This document shows positions 46,294 to 55,491 of a stretch of 64,000 nucleotides of DNA, piece by piece. The number at the start of each line of letters is the position of its first letter. The stretch's first letter is position 1. Below the pieces are notes generated by a model. The model was not told the DNA's origin and ran no database searches. It was given only the letters and a program-made list of their open reading frames with translations. A program made the position numbers and the translations under genes. The stretch spans positions 5,998,704 through 6,062,703 of the forward strand of contig NZ_CP006704.1 in assembly GCF_000739375.1 (NCBI RefSeq). Reading direction: 5' to 3'. Source of the DNA: Comamonas testosteroni TK102 (GTDB lineage Bacteria > Pseudomonadota > Gammaproteobacteria > Burkholderiales > Burkholderiaceae_C).

Positions 46294-46408
46294 CGCCGAG
46301 CAAGAGCCGCCTCGCGGCGATGGCGTCGTCCCCCTCCCGCATTGCGAAGCAACGCGAGAGAGGGGGAAGCGGCGGGGCCGCCTAGGCAAAGCCGCTCAGG
46401 GGGTGCCG
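46294..46408. repeat. Dispersed GC-rich intergenic repeat, copy 4
   Basis: Starts CGCCGAGCAAGAGCC and ends GCCGCTCAGGGGGTGCC. On the minus strand the CCCCCTGAGCGGC word supplies the stop of the SET gene. It is the longest copy, with an additional arm GGCGGGGCCGCC. Confidence 0.8.
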
Positions 46409-46902
46409 TGAGGCATCGGCGGCTTCCAGCCCCTTTTCGGCGCCAGCATGGTGCCACGGCAGTTCGCCGCACCGCAGTAGCAGGCATATTCGGCCTTGAG
46501 CTTGGCCGTGTAGCGCTCCTCCACCATCAGGCCATAGTCGTAGTTCAGTTCCTCGCCTGCGGCAATATTGCGCAGTGCAATGATGTAGATGCGACCGTCG
46601 ATCTCGTCGGTGTAGCAGTTGGGATCGCAGCTGTGATTGATCCAGCGCGAGGAATTGCCCTTGTGCGTGGCGTCGATCACACGCTCATCATCGACCTGAA
46701 AATAAAAAGTGTGATTGGGCTGGCTGGGATCATGCGGATGACGGTCCTGCGCCTCCTGCCAGTCGATCACCTCACCCACGTACTCAATAAGGGCTTCGCC
46801 TTGCGCAATATCCTGCGCGGCGAAAACGCCTTTGCCGTGCACGCCGGAGCGCCGGGTCTGGATACGGCGGCCTGTGGAAGAGGCCAGTGATGTGCGGGGC
46901 AT
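46396..46902 (-). CDS. SET-domain protein (lysine methyltransferase type)
   Basis: 168 aa from ATG 46902. The whole protein is a SET domain with post-SET: RSGVHGKGVFAAQDIAQGEALIEYVGEVI (in parts) at 19-50, the S-adenosylmethionine/active-site part RWINHSCDPNCYTDE near 87, and EELNYDYGLM near 115. The post-SET cysteines are in YACYCGAANCRG near 138. Such single-domain SET proteins occur in many bacteria; the methylated target is not known. The terminal residues PHGTP and the stop are encoded within a dispersed repeat. It is divergent from topB. Confidence 0.9.
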   Translation of the reverse strand: MPRTSLASSTGRRIQTRRSGVHGKGVFAAQDIAQGEALIEYVGEVIDWQEAQDRHPHDPSQPNHTFYFQVDDERVIDATHKGNSSRWINHSCDPNCYTDEIDGRIYIIALRNIAAGEELNYDYGLMVEERYTAKLKAEYACYCGAANCRGTMLAPKRGWKPPMPHGTP

Positions 46903-47019
46903 GTTTTCTCTGATACTTTGAATATGCACACATGTGCGCATGCGCGCGCGTGAGAAGCGAATTGTATGGGCCTGAGTTTCGATTCGGGTTCAGGTGGTTA
47001 ATGACGACGAGAACACACA

Positions 47020-49956
47020 ATGACTAAAACCCTGGTGATTGCAGAAAAGCCTTCTGTCGCACAGGACATCGTCCGTGCGCTGACCCCGGTGGCAGGCAAG
47101 TTTGAAAAACACGATGACTATTTCGAATCCGACAGCTATGTGGTGACCAGTGCGGTCGGCCACCTGGTGGAAATTCAGGCGCCCGAAGAATTCGACGTCA
47201 AGCGCGGGAAATGGAGTTTTGCCAATCTGCCGGTCATCCCCCCGCGCTTTGACCTCAAGCCCGTGGACAAGACCAAGACCCGACTGAACGCCGTGGTCAA
47301 GCAGGCCAAGCGCAAGGATGTGACCGAACTCATCAACGCCTGTGACGCGGGCCGCGAGGGTGAGCTGATCTTCCGCCTGATCGAGCAATACGCGGGCGGT
47401 GCCAAGGGCGGTCTGGGCAAGCCGGTCAAGCGACTGTGGTTGCAATCCATGACGCCGCAGGCGATTCGTGACGGCTTCAACAATCTGCGCAGCGATGCCC
47501 AGATGCAAGGCCTGGCCAGCGCCGCGCGCAGCCGCTCCGAAGCCGACTGGCTGGTGGGCATCAACGGCACGCGTGCCATGACGGCCTTCAACTCGCGCGA
47601 CGGCGGTTTCTTCCTGACCACCGTGGGTCGCGTGCAGACGCCCACCCTGTCCCTGGTGGTGGAGCGCGAGGAAAAGATCCGCCAGTTCGTCAGCCGCGAC
47701 TACTGGGAAGTGCACGGCACTTTCGACGCCCAGGCCGGCCAGTACCTGGGCAAGTGGTTCAACCCGCAGTGGAAGAAATCGGACGATGCCGAGGCCAAGG
47801 CCGACCGCCTGTGGAACAAGGCCGAGGCCGAAGCGATTGCCGCCGCCGTCCAGGGCAAGCCGGCCACCGTCACCGAGGAAAGCAAGCCCACCACGCAGGC
47901 CTCGCCCCTGCTGTTCGACCTGACCAGCCTGCAGCGCGAAGCCAACGGCAAGTTCGGCTTCTCGGCCAAGACCACGCTGGCGCTGGCGCAAAGCCTGTAC
48001 GAACGCCACAAGGCCCTGACCTATCCGCGTACCGACTCGCGCGCCCTGCCCGAAGACTATCTGCCCGTGGCGCGCCAGACCTTCGACATGCTGGCCACCA
48101 GCGGCATGCGCCATCTGGCGCCTTTTGCCCAGCAGGCCATCAACGACAACTACATCCGCCCCACCAAGCGCGTGTTCGACAACAGCAAGGTGTCGGATCA
48201 CTTTGCCATCATTCCGACCACCCAGGCTCCTTCCGGCCTGTCGGAAGCCGAACAGAAGCTGTACGACCTGGTCGTGCGCCGCTTCATGGCCGTGTTCTTC
48301 CCCAGCGCCGAATACCAGGTCACCACGCGCATCAGCAAGGTCGAGCAGCACAGCTTCAAGACCGAGGGCAAGGTGCTGGTCAAGCCGGGCTGGCTGGCCA
48401 TCTACGGCAAGGAAGCCGCCAACGAGGTGGAGGATGCCAAGGAAGGCGACAAGGGCCAGCCCCTGGTTGCCGTGAAGCCCGGCGAGCAGCCGCGCACCCA
48501 CCACGCCGATGTCAAGGGCCTCAAGACCAAGCCGCCGGCACGCTACTCCGAAGCGACGCTGCTGGGTGCCATGGAAAGCGCCGGCAAGCAGATCGACGAC
48601 GACGAGCTGCGCGAAGCCATGCAGGAAAAAGGCCTGGGCACGCCAGCCACGCGCGCGGCCATCATCGAAGGCCTGCTGACGGAAAAGTACATGCTGCGCG
48701 AAGGCCGCGAGCTGATCCCCACAGCCAAGGCCTTCCAGCTGATGACGCTGCTGCGCGGCCTGGAAGTCGAGGAACTGTGCCGCGCCGACCTGACCGGCGA
48801 ATGGGAATTCAAGCTGTCGCAGATGGAAAAAGGCCAGCTCTCGCGCGAAGCCTTCATGCAGCAGATCCAGGCCATGACCGAGAAGCTGGTCAAGAAGGCC
48901 AAGGAATACGACCGCGACACCATTCCCGGTGACTACGCGACGCTTTCCACGCCCTGCCCCAACTGCGGCGGCGTGGTCAAGGAAAACTACCGCCGCTACG
49001 CCTGCACGGGTGCCAATGGAGCCAGCGAAGGCTGCGGCTTCTCGTTCACCAAGTCCCCTGCCGGCCGCACCTTCGAGACGGCCGAGGCCGAGCAGCTGCT
49101 GCGCGAGCGCCGTATCGGCCCGCTGGAAGGCTTCCGCTCCAAGGCCGGCTGGCCGTTTGTGGCCGAAGTCGCCATCGTGCGTGACGAGGAAAACAGCAAC
49201 TTCAAGCTGGAATTCGACTTCGGTGACGACAAGGATTCCGAGGACACGGGCGAGATCGTGGACTTTGCCCACCAGCAAAGCCTGGGCCCCTGCCCCAAGT
49301 GCGGCTCGCCTGTCTTCGAGCATGGCGCCAACTATGTCTGCTCCAAGGCCGTGCCCACGCTGGCCCAGACCACGCCCAGCTGCGACTTCAAGAGCGGCCA
49401 GATCATCCTGCAGCAGCCCATCGAACGCGAGCAGATGAGCAAGCTGCTGCAGACCGGCAAGACCGACCTGCTGGAGAAGTTCGTCTCCAACCGCACGCGC
49501 CGCAACTTCAAGGCCTTCCTGGTCTGGGATGGTGCGGCAGGCAAGGTGAACTTCGAGTTCGAGCAGCGCGAAAGCAAGTACCCGGCACGCAAGACGGCTG
49601 GTGCAGCGGCGGCCAAGACCACGACCGCTGCCGCCAAGAAGACAGGCACGGCTGCCAAGAAGACCGCCGCCAAGACAGCGACCAGGGCGACGACCAAGAC
49701 CGCTGCGGTGAAGAAGCCCCGCACCGTGAGCGCCACGCTCAAGCCCAGCGCCGATCTGGCCGCCGTGATCGGCAGCGAGCCCACCTCGCGCCCCGACGTG
49801 ATCAAGAAGCTCTGGGACTACATCAAGGCCAACGGCCTGCAGGATGCCAAGGACAAGCGCGCCATCAACGCCGACGCCAAGCTCAAGCCGGTGTTCGGCA
49901 AGGAGCAGATCAGCATGTTCGAGCTGGCAGGCATTGTGGGCAAGCATGTGAGCTGA
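47020..49956 (+). CDS. topB: DNA topoisomerase III with C-terminal SWIB domain
   Basis: 978-aa type IA topoisomerase that decatenates DNA during replication and recombination. The TOPRIM part starts MTKTLVIAEKPSVAQDI and carries NACDAGREGELIFR near 110. The catalytic Tyr is in LTYPRTDSRALPEDY near 336. Two zinc-finger-like segments follow: CPNCGG...CGFSF near 645 and CPKCGS...CDF near 757. A Lys/Ala/Thr-rich linker (about 865-910) leads to a C-terminal SWIB/MDM2-like domain (SRPDVIKKLWDYIKANGLQD and KPVFGKEQISMFELAGIVGKH in parts). A terminator lies after the stop. The fused tail makes it about 300 residues longer than E. coli TopB. Confidence 0.95.
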   Translation: MTKTLVIAEKPSVAQDIVRALTPVAGKFEKHDDYFESDSYVVTSAVGHLVEIQAPEEFDVKRGKWSFANLPVIPPRFDLKPVDKTKTRLNAVVKQAKRKDVTELINACDAGREGELIFRLIEQYAGGAKGGLGKPVKRLWLQSMTPQAIRDGFNNLRSDAQMQGLASAARSRSEADWLVGINGTRAMTAFNSRDGGFFLTTVGRVQTPTLSLVVEREEKIRQFVSRDYWEVHGTFDAQAGQYLGKWFNPQWKKSDDAEAKADRLWNKAEAEAIAAAVQGKPATVTEESKPTTQASPLLFDLTSLQREANGKFGFSAKTTLALAQSLYERHKALTYPRTDSRALPEDYLPVARQTFDMLATSGMRHLAPFAQQAINDNYIRPTKRVFDNSKVSDHFAIIPTTQAPSGLSEAEQKLYDLVVRRFMAVFFPSAEYQVTTRISKVEQHSFKTEGKVLVKPGWLAIYGKEAANEVEDAKEGDKGQPLVAVKPGEQPRTHHADVKGLKTKPPARYSEATLLGAMESAGKQIDDDELREAMQEKGLGTPATRAAIIEGLLTEKYMLREGRELIPTAKAFQLMTLLRGLEVEELCRADLTGEWEFKLSQMEKGQLSREAFMQQIQAMTEKLVKKAKEYDRDTIPGDYATLSTPCPNCGGVVKENYRRYACTGANGASEGCGFSFTKSPAGRTFETAEAEQLLRERRIGPLEGFRSKAGWPFVAEVAIVRDEENSNFKLEFDFGDDKDSEDTGEIVDFAHQQSLGPCPKCGSPVFEHGANYVCSKAVPTLAQTTPSCDFKSGQIILQQPIEREQMSKLLQTGKTDLLEKFVSNRTRRNFKAFLVWDGAAGKVNFEFEQRESKYPARKTAGAAAAKTTTAAAKKTGTAAKKTAAKTATRATTKTAAVKKPRTVSATLKPSADLAAVIGSEPTSRPDVIKKLWDYIKANGLQDAKDKRAINADAKLKPVFGKEQISMFELAGIVGKHVS

Positions 49957-49984
49957 TCGCCAGCCCTGCCCCGCCAACCCACAG

Positions 49985-50017
49985 AGACCGCCACGGCTTG
50001 CCGCTGGCGGTCTTTTT
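49985..50017 (+). terminator. Terminator of topB
   Basis: AGACCGCCACGGC, loop TT-type, GCCGCTGGCGGTCT then TTTT, 28 bp after the topB stop. Confidence 0.85.
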
Positions 50018-50021
50018 CATT

Positions 50022-50693
50022 TCAGGCAGCGCAGCGCAAGGCGTTCAGATAGCCGGATATGGCCGTGTTGGCGCGCTGGCGCAGCAGATCCAGATCCGGG
50101 ACGCTGTCCGTGGCCAGATAGCTGTGGTTGAGCAGACCGTACAGAATGCACTGGCTCACCCGTGCTGCATCGCGCACCGGGTAGTCCGGGGGCAGGTCGG
50201 CTGCCTGCTCTATGGCAGCGGCCCAGGCGTCCACAAAGCGCTCGAACATCTTCCGGTAGGCCTGCGAAGTGGAGTAGTGACGCTCCAGCAGATAGTGGGC
50301 CCCCCATTCATCTGCCCGCTCACGATGCGCCTGCAGCTGTGACTCGACCACTGCCTCGGCAATCTGCATCAGCGGCTGGCCCGCATGGCTGCTGGTCACG
50401 CCGCGAATGCCCAGCAGCAGTGACTTGGAGCGCAGATGCAGGCACACCTTGGCCAGGTCTTCCTTGCCCGAAAAATATTCGTAGAAACTGCCCAGCCCGG
50501 TGCCCGCCACCAGGACGATCTCGCGCACGGTGATTTGCGCGTAGCTGCGCTCAAGCAAAAGCCGAACAAAGGCGTCCTGCAAGGCTTGAAACGTATGCCG
50601 TGCACGAGACTGCAAAGGGCGGCGACGCCCTGCTGTCGCGGAGGAAGGGGTGTGTGGTTTCCTGCTGGCCAAATCCGAACACCTTTTTTGCAC
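50022..50693 (-). CDS. TetR-family regulator
   Basis: 223-aa TetR-type repressor. The N-terminal HTH is at about 32-78: FQALQDAFVRLLLERSYAQITVREIVLVAGTGLGSFYEYFSGKEDLAKV (in parts), with the conserved G-T-G-x-x-Y-x-Y-F-x-x-K pattern in GLGSFYEYFSGKED. The rest is the helical ligand domain. The start is GTG 50693. It is divergent from the binding-protein gene at 50783 with 89 bp between the starts, and the acyl-CoA dehydrogenase and ligase genes follow that gene. The ligand may therefore be an acyl-CoA or the free acid (inference). Confidence 0.88.
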   Translation of the reverse strand: MQKRCSDLASRKPHTPSSATAGRRRPLQSRARHTFQALQDAFVRLLLERSYAQITVREIVLVAGTGLGSFYEYFSGKEDLAKVCLHLRSKSLLLGIRGVTSSHAGQPLMQIAEAVVESQLQAHRERADEWGAHYLLERHYSTSQAYRKMFERFVDAWAAAIEQAADLPPDYPVRDAARVSQCILYGLLNHSYLATDSVPDLDLLRQRANTAISGYLNALRCAA

Positions 50694-50782
50694 GGGTTTC
50701 TAGAATTTTCCACAGAGACCTCGATGCCGATGTGCACGGTAACCCGGTGGATAGGAAATTCTCATCGAAGACGGAGACAAGC

Positions 50783-52027
50783 ATGCCCCCTCTCACTCCC
50801 ATCTGCCTGGCGGCAGTGGCACTGGTCTGCATTTCGGCGGCTCACGCACAGCCTGCCACGGTAGTGAAGATTGCCTCGCTGGATGCCATGAGCGGCCCCA
50901 TGGCGGGGCTGGGCCTGAATGTGCTCAAGAGCTTCCAGTACAGCGCCAAGCTTGCCAACGAGCAAGGCTGGGCGGGGGCCGTAAGGTTCGAGATCGTGCC
51001 CTTTGACAACCGCCTTTCCGCACAGGAGGCGCTGAGCCAGCTCAACTCCATCATCGGACAGAACATCCACTATGTGGTGCAGGGCGCCAGCTCCTCGGCC
51101 GTGGGCCTGGCGCTGCAGGAGGCCATCGAAAAGCACAACAGCCGCAACCCCGGCAAGGAAATCATCTATCTGAACTATGCGGCCCAGGCGCCGCAGATGA
51201 CCAACGCCAAGTGCAGCTACTGGCATTTCCGCACCGATGCAAATTCGGACATGAAGGTGGCCGCGCTGACCTCCTACCTGGCCGGGCAAAAGCAGGTCAA
51301 GCAGGTCTTTCTGCTCAACCCCAACTATGCCTACGGCCAGGAAGTCTCGCGTGCCGCACGCAGCATGCTGGAGGCCAAGCGCCCCGACCTGAAGATCGTG
51401 GGCGATGACTTCCACCCTCTCGGGCAGGTCAAGGATTACTCGCCCTATATCGCCAAGATCAAGCAATCCGGAGCCGATGCCGTCATCACTGCGGACTTCG
51501 GCGCCGACCTGGCGCTGATCGTGCGGGCCGCGCGCGAAGCGGGTCTGGACACGGACTTCTACACCCTCAACGGCAACAACTTCGGCGTGCCCAGCGCCAT
51601 GGGGGCAGCAGGACAGGGGCGGGTCAAGCTGGTTTCGGCCTTCAGCCCCAACTCCCAGCCTCTGGTCGGCGATTCGCTGCTGCCGGGCTTCAAGCGCCAG
51701 TTCAACGAGGACTTCATCAACGGCCTGGGCCACAACGCCCTGCTGATGCTGGCCCAGGGCATACGCGAGGCCAAGTCCGTGGAACCTGCCGCGGTGGCGG
51801 CCAGGATGTCGGGCATGCGCTTCGACGGCATCAACGGCCCCGTGGAAATGCGCAAGAGCGATCACCAGGCCCAGCAACCCATCCATGTACTGAGCTGGGA
51901 ACAGGTGGACGGCAGGGCCGTGGTGCATGACCAGGAAGGCACAGGCCTGGGATGGAAACCCGTCAGCACGGTTTCTGCCCGGGCGGCCGCCCTGGACACC
52001 AGCTGCAAGATGAGGCGGCCCTCCTGA
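50783..52027 (+). CDS. Branched-chain amino acid-type ABC periplasmic binding protein
   Basis: About 414 aa from ATG 50783 with ACGGAGAC upstream; the longer upstream frame is not used. The signal peptide is MPPLTPICLAAVALVCISAA (then HAQ). It has the type-1 periplasmic-binding (Leu/Ile/Val-binding-like) fold: VVKIASLDAMSGPMAGLGLNVL near 28, LNSIIGQNIHYVVQGASSSA near 82, and KDYSPYIAKIKQSGADAVI near 218. No permease or ATPase genes follow, so the receptor works with a transporter elsewhere. It is the first gene of a cluster with acyl-CoA dehydrogenase and CoA ligase. The TetR gene is divergent. Confidence 0.9.
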   Translation: MPPLTPICLAAVALVCISAAHAQPATVVKIASLDAMSGPMAGLGLNVLKSFQYSAKLANEQGWAGAVRFEIVPFDNRLSAQEALSQLNSIIGQNIHYVVQGASSSAVGLALQEAIEKHNSRNPGKEIIYLNYAAQAPQMTNAKCSYWHFRTDANSDMKVAALTSYLAGQKQVKQVFLLNPNYAYGQEVSRAARSMLEAKRPDLKIVGDDFHPLGQVKDYSPYIAKIKQSGADAVITADFGADLALIVRAAREAGLDTDFYTLNGNNFGVPSAMGAAGQGRVKLVSAFSPNSQPLVGDSLLPGFKRQFNEDFINGLGHNALLMLAQGIREAKSVEPAAVAARMSGMRFDGINGPVEMRKSDHQAQQPIHVLSWEQVDGRAVVHDQEGTGLGWKPVSTVSARAAALDTSCKMRRPS

Positions 52028-52130
52028 CTCCGCCTTCTGGCGGGCCCTTCCCGCCTGCCGGACATCTCGTAGAAATCACAAAGCCCTGCGCCCTGCTGCA
52101 GGCAGGGTCACATAGAAAGGAAGAGACACC

Positions 52131-53780
52131 ATGACCGGCATTCATCCTCATAACCAGGCCCCGGAGCTCAAGGACTACAACGTCTTCACCAGTGACCCGG
52201 TGCTGCAGCGTGCCGTGGCACGCGGCGGCGCGCAATGGCGCGAGCCGGAGCTGCAACGCCAGGGTGCGGAATATGGCGCCGAAGCCACGCTGCGCGCTGC
52301 CGAAGACGCCAACCATTTCGAGCCCGAGTTGCACACGCATTCCCCGACAGGCGACCGTATCGACCAGGTGCGCTTTCACCCCGCATGGCATCAAATGATG
52401 ACGATTGCCCGGCGCAACGGCATCTGCAACCTGCCCTTCACCGACGCGCGGCAGACGGCCTGGCCGGCCTATGGCGCATCGCTGTTCATGCACAGCCAGA
52501 TCGAGTCCGGCTCGGGCTGCCCGACCACCATGACCAAGGCCAGCATTCCGCTGGTGCGTCTCAACCCCCAGCTCCATGCGGTGCTGGGGCCGCTGCTTGC
52601 GTCCACCGATTACGACGCGCGTGACATCCCCGCCGAGGGCAAGCGTTCCATCACCGTGGGCATGGGCATGACGGAGCGCCAGGGCGGCAGCGATGTGCGC
52701 AGCAACACCACGCGTGCCGTGGCCCTGAACCCATCGGGCAGCCTCGGCCCCTGGGGCGAGGAATATCTGATCACCGGCCACAAATGGTTCTTCTCGGCCC
52801 CCATGTGCGATGGGCATCTGGTGCTGGCCAAGACCGAGGAGCGCGGTCCCACCTGCTTTTTCGTGCCACGCTGGCGACCCGACGGCCGCAAGAACGCCAT
52901 CCATATCCAGCGCCTCAAGGACAAGGTGGGCAACCGCTCCAACAGCAGCAGCGAAGTGGAGTTCGACAACGCCTGGGGCGTACTCATAGGCCAGGAAGGC
53001 CGGGGTATATCCACCATCATCGAAATGGCTACCTACACCCGTCTGGACTGCGCGCTGACCAGTGCGGGCTTTATGCGTCAGGCCCTGGTGCAGGCCCTGC
53101 ACTACACGCGCAACCGCCATGCCTTCGGCCTGCCACTGGCCGAGCAGCCGGTGATGACCGGCCTGCTGGCCGATATGGCATTGGAATCCGAAGCCGCCAC
53201 CTGGCTGGCCATGGATCTGGCCGCACGCTTTGGCTCCGAAGACCCGCTGGATCAGGCCTGGCGCCGCATCGTCACGCCTGCAGCCAAGTTCTGGAACTGC
53301 AAGCGCGCCGTGGGCTATACCGGCGAAGCCATGGAAGTCTTCGGCGGCAACGGCTATGTGGAGACCGGCCCCATGGGGCGCTTGTTCCGCGAGGCCCCCG
53401 TCAACTCCATCTGGGAAGGTTCGGGCAACGTCATGTGCCTGGATGTGCTGCGCGCCATTGCCCGCAACCCCGACGACGCCCATCTGCTGCTGGACCATCT
53501 GCAGCAAGCGGGTGCAGAGGAAGCCGTGCTGCGCACGCAGGTGGACAAGCTGCGCCAGGCCATCATGCTGGCGCCTCAGGATCTGGAGCGCGAAGCGCGC
53601 CGCTTCACCCAGCGCCTGGCCATCACGGTGCAGGCCACGCTGATGCTGCAGCATGCAAGCAGCGACAGCGCTGCGGCCTTTCTCGGCAGTCGCTTCGACC
53701 CGGACTGGGGCCCGGTGGCCGGTGTTGCCTGCGGCAGCAGCGACCCGGCCGCCCTGCTGCGCAATGCCTGGACTGGTTGA
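52131..53780 (+). CDS. AidB-like acyl-CoA dehydrogenase
   Basis: 549-aa flavoprotein of the AidB branch of the acyl-CoA dehydrogenase superfamily; AidB length is about 540. Family segments are IDQVRFHPAWHQMM near residue 80, the Met/Gly-rich VGMGMTERQGGSDVRSNTTRA near 180, and the FAD region EAMEVFGGNGYVETGPMGRLFREAPVNSIWEGSGNVM (in parts) near 400. E. coli AidB is a DNA-alkylation response protein with isovaleryl-CoA dehydrogenase activity. Here the neighbours (binding protein, CoA ligase) suggest a catabolic role. The gene starts 103 bp after the binding protein, with GGAAGAG before the ATG. Confidence 0.9.
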   Translation: MTGIHPHNQAPELKDYNVFTSDPVLQRAVARGGAQWREPELQRQGAEYGAEATLRAAEDANHFEPELHTHSPTGDRIDQVRFHPAWHQMMTIARRNGICNLPFTDARQTAWPAYGASLFMHSQIESGSGCPTTMTKASIPLVRLNPQLHAVLGPLLASTDYDARDIPAEGKRSITVGMGMTERQGGSDVRSNTTRAVALNPSGSLGPWGEEYLITGHKWFFSAPMCDGHLVLAKTEERGPTCFFVPRWRPDGRKNAIHIQRLKDKVGNRSNSSSEVEFDNAWGVLIGQEGRGISTIIEMATYTRLDCALTSAGFMRQALVQALHYTRNRHAFGLPLAEQPVMTGLLADMALESEAATWLAMDLAARFGSEDPLDQAWRRIVTPAAKFWNCKRAVGYTGEAMEVFGGNGYVETGPMGRLFREAPVNSIWEGSGNVMCLDVLRAIARNPDDAHLLLDHLQQAGAEEAVLRTQVDKLRQAIMLAPQDLEREARRFTQRLAITVQATLMLQHASSDSAAAFLGSRFDPDWGPVAGVACGSSDPAALLRNAWTG

Positions 53781-53794
53781 GGAGGACGCCAGCC

Positions 53795-55336
53795 ATGATG
53801 AATTTCATTTCCCTGCTCGACCAGCAGGCACGTACGCGCCCCGAAAAACTGGCGCTGCGCGCTGACGGCCAGGACTGGAGCTATGCCGCACTGGCCGAGG
53901 CCAGCCGCCGCGCCGCCACCGTGCTGCAGGCGCAAGGCCTGCGCCAGGGCGACAGGGTCGGCCTGCTGTGCTTGAACACCCCGGGCTTTGTGTTCGCGCT
54001 ATTCGGCGCCTGGCGGCTGGGTGCCGCCGTCGTGCCCATCAACCACAAGCTGCAGGCCCCGGAAGTCGCCTACATACTGCGCCACTGCGGCTCACGGCTG
54101 TGCATCGTGGATGGAACGCGCGCAGCGTTGATCGCAGCGGTCCAGGCCGAACTGCAGCCGGCGGCAGAACTGCGGTGGCTGAGCACGGCTTCTGCCGCCG
54201 AAGGCCTGGGCTTCTTCGATGAGTTGCTGGCGCAGGCCCCCCCCTGCGGCGACCAGCATGGCCATCCGGCACCGGACGCGCTGGCCGAAATCCTCTATAC
54301 CTCTGGCACCACGGGCCAGCCCAAGGGCTGCCTGCACAGCCATGCCAATGTCTTTCACGCAGCCCTGTGCACGGCCGCCGCCACCTCGCTGTCACCCATG
54401 GAGCGCACGCTGATCGCCATGCCGATCTGGCACTCGTCGCCGCTGAACAACTGGTTTTTGGGCACCTTGCTCATGGGCGGCACCGCCGTGCTGATGCGCG
54501 AATACGCTCCCAGGGAGTTTCTGCAGACGCTGGAGCGCGAGCGCATCAGCTTCACTTTCGGCGCGCCGATTGCCTTTCTGGCCCCGCTTGCCGTGGTGCC
54601 GGATGTGGCCAGCTACGACTTCAGCGCCATTCGCCTATGGACCTATGGCGGCGGCCCGCTGGGCGCGGAGATGGTTCGCAAGCTGGCCCAGGCCTATCGC
54701 AGCGACCGCTTCATGCAGGTCTATGGCATGACCGAATCCGGCCCGCTGGGCAGCATGCTCTATCCAGAAGAAGCCTTGACCAAACCAGGCTCCATCGGCC
54801 GCAGTGCCATACCCGGCGTGGAACTGGAACTGCGCCGCCAGGATGGCAGCCCGTGCGGCCCCGGCGAGGTGGGCGAGATCTGCCTGCGCTCCGCCGCCAT
54901 GATGCAGGGCTATCTGAACAGCCCCGAGGCCACGGCCGCCGTGCTGGACGAGCAGGGCTGGTATCGCAGCGGCGATCTGGCGCGCAGGGACGAGGACGGC
55001 TATCTCTATATCGTGGACAGGCTCAAGGACATGATTGTTACGGGTGGCGAAAACGTCTATTCCAAGGAGGTGGAAGACGTGCTCTGCACCCACCCCGACG
55101 TGCAGGACGTTGCTGTCATCGGCCGGCCCCATCCCGAATGGGGCGAGACCGTGGTGGCCGTGCTGACCCTGAAGACCGGCAAGTTGCTGGACCAGGAGAC
55201 CCTGCGCGAGTTCATGGCCCCGCAGCTGGCGCGCTACAAGATTCCGCGCCTCTTCGAGTTCCGTGACACACTGCCGCGCACCGCTACCGGCAAGCTGCTC
55301 AAGCATATGCTGCGGGGCAGTGCAAGCAGCCATTGA
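53795..55336 (+). CDS. AMP-forming acyl-CoA synthetase
   Basis: 513-aa ligase of the ANL superfamily, making acyl-CoA from a carboxylic acid through an acyl-AMP. The ATG 53795 is 14 bp behind the previous stop with GAGGAGG; the frame is open much further upstream by chance. The P loop is YTSGTTGQPKGCLHSHAN near residue 168. VYGMTESGPLG is near 309, YRSGDLARRDEDGYLYIVDRLKDMIVTGGENVYS (in parts) is near 390, and the C-terminal Lys is in RTATGKLLK. The substrate is not evident; CaiC-like or medium-chain ligases look similar. It is coupled to the AidB-like gene. Confidence 0.93.
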   Translation: MMNFISLLDQQARTRPEKLALRADGQDWSYAALAEASRRAATVLQAQGLRQGDRVGLLCLNTPGFVFALFGAWRLGAAVVPINHKLQAPEVAYILRHCGSRLCIVDGTRAALIAAVQAELQPAAELRWLSTASAAEGLGFFDELLAQAPPCGDQHGHPAPDALAEILYTSGTTGQPKGCLHSHANVFHAALCTAAATSLSPMERTLIAMPIWHSSPLNNWFLGTLLMGGTAVLMREYAPREFLQTLERERISFTFGAPIAFLAPLAVVPDVASYDFSAIRLWTYGGGPLGAEMVRKLAQAYRSDRFMQVYGMTESGPLGSMLYPEEALTKPGSIGRSAIPGVELELRRQDGSPCGPGEVGEICLRSAAMMQGYLNSPEATAAVLDEQGWYRSGDLARRDEDGYLYIVDRLKDMIVTGGENVYSKEVEDVLCTHPDVQDVAVIGRPHPEWGETVVAVLTLKTGKLLDQETLREFMAPQLARYKIPRLFEFRDTLPRTATGKLLKHMLRGSASSH

Positions 55337-55491
55337 GCGCGAAGGCACTGTCGCAAGATGGCTCTCGGGCAGATTCGGCGCTGCAAGTCCTGGCCATGCG
55401 GCGCTTTCCGTTCGGGCCGACGATCCTGGCACCGCGCCCGGGTAACACGGATGACATGGATGGGTCTTTGCAATCCGCTATAAGCATTGGT

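Noticed and set aside
46990..49977. Open frame of nearly 1000 codons antisense to topB
   Set aside because: It mirrors the topB codon pattern (G/C at third positions leave few stops on the other strand), has no domain-like segments and lacks a ribosome site.
52784..53794. Long N-terminal extension of the acyl-CoA synthetase frame
   Set aside because: It overlaps the AidB-like gene completely; the ATG at 53795 has a strong ribosome site and the family N-terminus.
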